Shown here: piece by piece, positions 58,206-64,000 of the stretch
How positions within the stretch are numbered: position 1 is the stretch's first letter
Layout: the number at the start of each line of letters is the position of its first letter
Origin: Coptis chinensis
Taxonomy: Eukaryota; Streptophyta; Magnoliopsida; Ranunculales; Ranunculaceae
Assembly (NCBI GenBank): GCA_015680905.1
Contig: CM027381.1
Location: 72,343,501-72,407,500 of the forward strand
Direction of reading: 5' to 3'
Length of the DNA: 64,000 bases
The notes under the pieces: generated by a model
Database searches by the model: none
Seen by the model: only the letters and a program-made list of their open reading frames with translations
Told to the model about the DNA's origin: nothing
Made by a program: the position numbers and the translations under genes

Positions 58206-59600
58206 CTATTTTAAAGAGTTAGAATGACCCAAAAGATGAATTAGTGATATTTTAAGTGAGAAAGGAATGAAGTATGGATTTTTATTTCTTTCATGAGGCT
58301 TAGATGAGGAAAAATAAGACAAAATAGGTTTCTCACTACACTCGGTCAAAGCTTGGCTTTCAACTACAGGAATGGTGTACTCATGGGATTGTGTACTAGG
58401 CAAACACTCTTCACCGTGAGGGTTGAAAAAATTATAGAGGGTCTCTGAGGCAATAGGCTCAAGTGTAAATTCGAGGTTCTTCTGAAATGGTGGGTGAATG
58501 GATGACTTAGTTATGGTAGATGGTTGGATTGTAGGAGGTGGTAACTCAAGTGGATGGTGGCCAGTTGATGGTTTATCAGTTGGTGGATCCTCACATGCTC
58601 TTAAGAAATCATAGAATTCTTCATCTAGCTTAGCTGAATCTATAAAGTTGTGGTTCGTGGTTTTATCTATAAGAATTTCATCTATGTTTTCCATTGTTAT
58701 TTCCTCAGCTGCCAAACTAAATTTAGATTCACATTGCTCTAAAGATGTTACTTCCTTTAATTCCTGCACATTACCTTATTCATGCCTTAGATTAGAATTG
58801 TTGATTTATATTTCCTCACTCTTGTCCTCTAAAATAATATAAGTTACCTCAATGGCATCATGGTTATCCGAAACAAGTCCTACAGAGTCGTCTTCAAGAA
58901 TTTCCTCATCCAGGTTGTGTGTGGAGTTAATATAATGGTTAATGGGAGGGTCATGGGAAGGTAATGGTTCATCTTGTGTGTCGATCTCTGGCAAGGTTGA
59001 AAGTTCTGTGTTAGGTGAGGGGATCATGGAAATCATTTTGGCTAGATTCTGAAGCATAGTTTGGGTTTCTGCATTTTGTTCTCTAAACGTTTTTCCATTG
59101 TTGGCTATTTGTTGGGAAATTTGGTCTGGGAAGGGTGGCGAGCTAGATGGGTGGGTGATTTCTGGCATGGTGGAAAGGTTTGGCGTAGGTGAGGTTAGCA
59201 TCAATCTTGTCCGTTCTAGGTTCTGAAGTATTATTTTGTTTTGGGTCATTATTTTATCAAATGTTGTTAGCGGAGGGGAAGCTTGGTGGTGTGGTTCTAG
59301 TTGGTACGGTGTTTGATAGTCATAGTTATTGGCGTTTGAGTAACTATGGTTGATTTCGTACTGTGCTGGGTTAGGTTGACTCCATGTATAGTTTGGATGA
59401 CTAGAAAACTCTTGATTGTATCGGTTACTATGAAAATTTGAAAATTGAGGCTCATAATTATTATTATATTCTATAGTAGGTCCAAACCCTTGGTATGATG
59501 GGCACTGAGAAGCCCAATGGTAATGACTACCACAGCATGAACATGGTGAAAGGTTTGCATAATAATCATATGATTGTTGGTCTACATATTGATATGCCAT
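58206..59600 (-). pseudogene. Zinc-knuckle gag-like protein, module copy 1
   Basis: Starts at ATG 59,600 (MAYQYVDQQSYDYYAN), followed by CSCCGSHYHWASQC, a perfect C-X2-C-X4-H-X4-C zinc knuckle (nucleic-acid binding, as in gag). Long Asn/Tyr/Ser/Pro-rich, then acidic, regions follow. Two in-frame TAA codons (58,806..58,808 and 58,776..58,778) stand where copy 2 has Glu and Gln; otherwise the frame continues through EFYDFLRACEDPPTD and ASETLYNFFNPHGE to 58,206. Without the stops about 464 residues would be read. No pol motifs. A true gag is likely but not proven. Confidence 0.65.
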
Positions 59601-60340
59601 ATTGGTTTTACAAATATATTATAGGACAATTAATATGCAAACAAAACCCTAACTATAAATTTCTAGATAGGCATGTACGTTGACGTTTACGATAAACAAG
59701 CCTGATTATACTAGAATTGAAACTCCTCTGACAGAAGAGCCGAGGAGTGGAAGAAGGAGTACCTGAATGCCTCATTGCTACGTGTATGAATAGCGTCTTG
59801 TATACGCAATCTCAGTGTATTGAAGAAGTTAGAAACACCGAATAACTTGAAGAAATGGAAGTTTGGACTGACCTGTGAAAATCGGGCTGCTACACAAAAG
59901 GGCGCTGGTCGCGCTCCGAAATGGCCTTGGTAGGGCTTGGGTCGCGCTCCGACCTTGCTCGAGGAACATGCACTTAGGCGCGGGTCGCACTCGAAATTAG
60001 CCTTAGGTGGGCGCGGGTCGCACTCAACCTATGCCTGGGTAGGGGCGCAGTCGCTTCGAGGGTAAACCGGATCGGGGTTATATGGTGGTGAAGGTCCACT
60101 GAGCGAAGCGAGGAAGCGCTGAGGTCTTTGAAAAATGCTGAAGTGAGAAGGAAAAAGAAGGAAAACTTGGGAGTGAAAAGTGAGAGATGAAAGTGAGAGA
60201 TGTGAGTTGTGTGTGGAGAATTAATGGAGTTTATATAAGTTTTTAGTTTCCAAAACGAATCGGGAAGTTGCCAAAAAGTTTTAAAGCAATTGCCGGAAAC
60301 AAAAATTTCTAAAACCGAAAACGGAAACAACCCATATTCT
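59601..60340 (-). repeat. Leader of module copy 1 with GC-rich minisatellite
   Basis: From about 59,900 to 60,060 the + strand repeats GGGCGCGGGTCGCGCTC-type words at roughly 30- to 40-bp spacing, strongly GC-rich in an AT-rich context. Flanking leader words (CTCCTCTGACAGAAGAG, TACGCAATCTCAGTGTATTG) are shared with module copy 2. Confidence 0.75.
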
Positions 60341-61041
60341 TGATTCTAAAACAAACCTAATATCTTTTAGGTTGAATTTAGGGTAATAACTGCCTAACTC
60401 ATTGAGATTTCATCTTACCACAATATTTACTCATAGCCATGCCAATATCAGCAACATTCCCGACAATCATATCAAAATTACATAATAAATTGTGGATCAT
60501 ATAAAAACCATGCTAAAAGAAATAATACCACCCTCAAACAATTCGGGAAGGTGGGATTAACATTAAAATCAACACATAATTTGAAAAGAACCAAATTAAA
60601 TTCAAATCGAAATTCAAATATAATTAACTACCGAATTCAAATTTAACTACTTAACATCCAATCTACTAAACACAATAAAAACAACATCAAAACAACAAAC
60701 AACAAGAAATCTAGCTACGAGATGAAGAAGGGATAAGAATAGGAAGTTGAGTGATCAAGAATGGAAAAACTAAACACCTCACCCCCAAACAAATTTTATA
60801 GAACAGAGTTTAGAAAATTTGTTTTAAACGTGGGTATTTTAAAGTCAGATTCCCCTAGACTTAATATGGGGTCGTTTTAAGTCAGATTCCCCTAGACTAT
60901 GCACACCCCTAAACAAGCAAGAAACTGGGGTGACACAAAATAGATGATGCGTGGTCAACTATAAACTAATAGTTGAAAGAGTTGAAGGTCTAGCCATAAA
61001 AACATGATACTAAATGCACCTCCAAATAGAATGAAGTTGTA
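60341..61041. other. Non-coding link between the two modules
   Basis: AT-rich, no frame. PPT-like words at about 60,527 (CCACCCTCAAACA), 60,779 (CACCCCCAAAC) and 60,903 (CACCCCTAAAC). From 60,841 it parallels 57,926 onward. Confidence 0.6.
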
Positions 61042-62758
61042 TCATTGGAAGCAATCATGTAGAAGAATGAAAGAAAACTTATGCAACCCATCAAAGAACA
61101 TATGCAAACCATCATGTTGTAGCTGCGTTAAAAAGTTGGAATGACCCAAAAGATGAATTAGCAATACTTTAGGTGAGAAAGGAATGAAATATGGATCCTG
61201 ATGTCTTTCATGAGGCTCAGATAAGGAAAAATAAGACAAACTAGGTGTCTCACAACACTCGGTCAAAGCTCGATTCTCAACTAAAAGAATGGTGTACTAA
61301 TGGGATTGTATGCTAGGCAAACACTTTTCACCGTGAGGGTTGAAAAAATTATAGAGGGTCTCTGAGGCAATTGGTTCAAGGGCAAAATCGAGGTTCCTTT
61401 GAAATGGTGGGTGAATGGATGACTTAGTTGTGGTAGATGGTTGGATTATATGAGGTGGTAACTCAGGTGGATGGTGGTTGGTTGTTGGTTCATCAGTTGG
61501 TGGATCCTCACACGCTCTTAAGAAATCATAGAAGTCTTCATCTAGCTTAGTTGAATCCATAAAGTTATGGTTCATGGCTTTATCTTTAAGAAATTCATCT
61601 ATTTCTTCTATTGTTATTTCCTCAGCTGCCAAACTAAATTGTGATTCACATTGCGATAAATAAGTTACTTCCTTTAATTCCTGCACATGACCTTGTTCAT
61701 GCCTTATATTAGAATTGTTAATCTCTATTTCCTCACCCTCTGCCTCTAAAACACTATAAGTATCCTTAATGGCATCATTTGAATGTGTCAAGGAATCATC
61801 CAGCTGAGTGCGGTTAGCAAACACAAAGGCCTGGACATGCTCAACCGGAGGGTCCATATTAAGAGAATGCCAATAGTTATCAAATTCTTCCTCCGTCACA
61901 TCTTTATAAATATCTTCTAATGTGTCATCATTATATTCATCTTTAGATGGATCAGTGGGAGGTTCCTCGGAGGCATCTATCGAATTTGAGTGGTCATCCA
62001 AAACATGTCCTAAATAGTCGTCTTCAAGAATTTCCTCATCCAGGTGGGGTGTGGAGTCAACATAATGGTTAATGGGAGGGTCATGGGAAGGTAATGATTC
62101 ATGAAATTCAGGGTAGATCTTAACTAGATCAAATGGTGTGGTTCTGGGAATAGGTTGTTCTAGTTGTGTGTCGATCTCTAGCAAGGTTGAAAGTTCTTTG
62201 TTAGGCGAGGAGATCATGGAAATCATCTGGGCTATGTTCTGAAGCATAGTTTAGGAAATAGTTTAGGAAATTTTAATGCAGGAAGGGTGGCGAACTAGAT
62301 GGGTGGGTGATTTCTGGCATGGTGGAAATGTCTTGTTGGTATGATGTTTGATAGTCATAGTTATTGGTGTTTGAGTGACTCTGGTTGATCTCGTATTGTG
62401 ATGGGATAGGTTGAGGTTGAATAAATATGGGACATGAATGAGCAGTGTGGTCTGGATCTGAACAAATTGTGCACGGAAAAGTGTTTGGTTCGTTATACAC
62501 ACTCATTACGGAACTAGAATTATACGACACTAGTTGATTCCCTGTATAGTTTGGATGACTAGAAAACTCTTGATTGCATGGGTCACTATAAAAATTTGAA
62601 AATTGAGGTTCATAATTATTATTATATCTTATAGTAGGCTCAAACTTTTGATATGATGGGTAATGAGAAGCCCAATAGTAAGGAATACCACAGCATGAAC
62701 ATGGTGAAGGGTTTGCATAATAATCATATGATTGTTGGTCTACATATTGATATGTCAT
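61042..62758 (-). pseudogene. Zinc-knuckle gag-like protein, module copy 2
   Basis: Starts MTYQYVDQQSYDYYAN. The first knuckle is damaged (CSCCGIPYYWASHY: His and last Cys both Tyr), but a second, intact knuckle CTICSDPDHTAHSC occurs that copy 1 lacks (about 240 bp longer). Breaks: a stop at about 62,273 after PPFLH with rearranged sequence, and TAG at 61,297..61,299 where copy 1 has Glu (SHEYTI). The middle segment (61,297..62,247) is a long acidic open frame. The C-terminal part ALTECCETPSLSYFS and FIPFSPKVLLIHLLGHSN matches copy 1. Different breaks in the two copies allow the parent frame to be inferred. Confidence 0.65.
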
Positions 62759-63260
62759 ATTGGTTTTACAAATATATTATAGGACAATTAATATGCAACC
62801 AAAACTCTAACTATAAATTTCTAGATTGGCATGTACGTTGATGTTTACGATAAACAAGCCTGATTATACTAGAATTGAAACTCCTCTGACAGAAGAGGCG
62901 AGGAGTAGAAGAAGGAGTACCTGAATGTCTCATTGCTACGCGTATAAATAGCATCTTGTATACGCAATCTCAGTGTATTGAAGAAGTTAGAAACACCGAA
63001 TAACTTGAAGAAATTGAAGTTTGGACTGACCTGTGAAAATTGGGCTGCTCCAGAAGAGGGCGCGGGGTGCGCTCAGAATTTGCCTGTGAAGGGCGCAGTC
63101 GCGCTTCGTTCTGAGGCGAGAGTGAAAGCGGGGTCGCTCTGAATTTGCTTGGAAGGGCTGGTCGCTCACCATGGAATTTTACAAATGTTTTGGCGCGGGT
63201 CGCGCTCAAACTTTGCCTTGTATGGGCGCGGGTAGCGCTCTCCAAAAATTTTGAAATTTT
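62759..63260 (-). repeat. Leader of module copy 2 with GC-rich minisatellite
   Basis: Same leader words as copy 1, then GGGCGCGGGGTGCGCTC, GGGCGCAGTCGCGCTTC, GGCGCGGGTCGCGCTC and GGGCGCGGGTAGCGCTC between 63,058 and 63,241. Confidence 0.75.
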
Positions 63261-64000
63261 TACAATAGGTTGCTAAGATGTCCAGTAAGTATCTTGTAAA
63301 ATTTCAAAACAATCGGAGCTATGAAAGTCCTTCTACTGCCCTGCTAAGTTTGCGAAACAATTTTCGGACATAATACAAACAACTGAATGCTTATCCAATC
63401 AAAACAGAGCCAAAAATCGCAAATATTTTACTGGAGACTTTTGACAAATCATGCGTGTTTCTGTAAATTTTTTAGAGAAATTGGAGTTCTACAAATCTTC
63501 CTTATCAGCTATTGTTCCATAAATTAAGTGTTGCAAAACTGTAGAAACACACTGGAAACAATCCACTAGTTAGGAGGTCAAAACAAATAAAAAACTCGTC
63601 AAATTTTTACTTCAAACTCCTGACTTAGGATAGATACTCCTATAAAAGGTTTAGAATTTTTGGAACTGCCTAAGTAACCTTACTCGTCTGTTTTTCAAGA
63701 ACTTACGGTTTGAAAACTGAAATGCAGCACTATAAAGATCGTATTTGTTCACAAGGTAAAACAATTAGAAAAATTCTGAAAATATTCTAGTAAATCAATA
63801 ACAACTTAGATATTATACCTGAAAATATTTAGAATTTTCTAAAATTTAGAAATACCTTTACTGCAGTATTCGTCAATGTGATTTCGCAATCTTAAGGGAG
63901 CGCGGGCGCGCTTTGTGCAAGGCAAAAGAGAGGGCGGATTAAAACAGTGAATTTCAAGCATGAACAGTAACGAAAATATGAGAAACAAGAGAGAAAAATT
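63261..64000. other. Upstream internal region of the retroelement, no supported gene
   Basis: AT-rich. One more GC-rich unit (GGGAGCGCGGGCGCGCTTTG) occurs at about 63,896. No primer-binding site or second LTR is visible before the window ends. Confidence 0.5.

Larger units (their letters stand above)
54379..64000 (-). mobile_element. Large LTR retroelement without pol, minus strand, incomplete
   Basis: The 3' LTR (54,379..55,865) and polypurine tract define the low-coordinate end. Instead of gag-pol, the next 8 kb holds two diverged copies of a module with a zinc-knuckle frame and GC-rich leader repeats. No reverse transcriptase, RNase H or integrase motif is found. The 5' LTR and primer-binding site lie beyond 64,000 or are lost. 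It looks like a large non-autonomous (LARD/TR-GAG-like) derivative. Confidence 0.7.

Overview
The window looks like AT-rich plant nuclear DNA, most likely from a eudicot. The signs are plant-type spliced genes (GT/AG introns), a plant ATL RING-H2 gene, and plant lineages of Mutator, hAT, CACTA, Tourist, Helitron and Ty3/gypsy-type elements. The species cannot be told from the sequence. Only two open reading frames look intact and recognisable: an F-box protein (9999..11150, -) and an ATL-type RING-H2 E3 ligase (22287..23198, -). Nearly everything else is transposon or transposon remnant, much of it nested.

Layout. (1) 1..3036: a 146-bp tandem repeat, two fold-back/MITE elements and AT-rich DNA. 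(2) About 3.0..19.3 kb: the remains of a large composite Mutator-like element. It carries a broken DUF1985 + Ulp1-like (C48) protease gene on +, a second broken Ulp1-like gene on +, an intact F-box gene on -, and a multi-exon MuDR-type transposase gene on -. The transposase gene contains tandemly duplicated 72-nt exons. Spacers and one transposase intron are full of a TATATAGTGTC/GACACTATATA motif. (3) 19.4..25.9 kb: a histone H2B pseudogene, the ATL gene, and three non-autonomous elements in and around a duplicated upstream segment. (4) 25,884..46,417: a three-level nest. A small Tourist-like MITE is split by three head-to-tail Helitron copies filled with a roughly 55-bp satellite. The third copy is split by a 6.8-kb Helitron of another family that carries four exons of a ribosomal protein L7 (uL30) gene. 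(5) 46.4..52.1 kb: more MITEs and hAT-like elements, a 70-bp (TA)n and a perfect 54-bp-arm palindrome. (6) 52.07..54.38 kb: the 5' part of a CACTA (En/Spm) element with a broken transposase, cut off by (7) 54,379..64,000: an LTR retroelement on the minus strand. It has a 1.49-kb 3' LTR and polypurine tract, no visible pol, and two diverged copies of a roughly 3-kb module encoding a zinc-knuckle protein.

How the parts relate. In the Mutator-like element the transposase would mobilise the unit, and the Ulp1-like proteins are the class of SUMO-protease-like cargo known from some plant MULEs. The F-box gene is additional cargo and links the same element to ubiquitin ligase function; that link is inference. 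The Helitron block shows successive insertions, and two of its junctions can be checked against uninserted copies inside the window.
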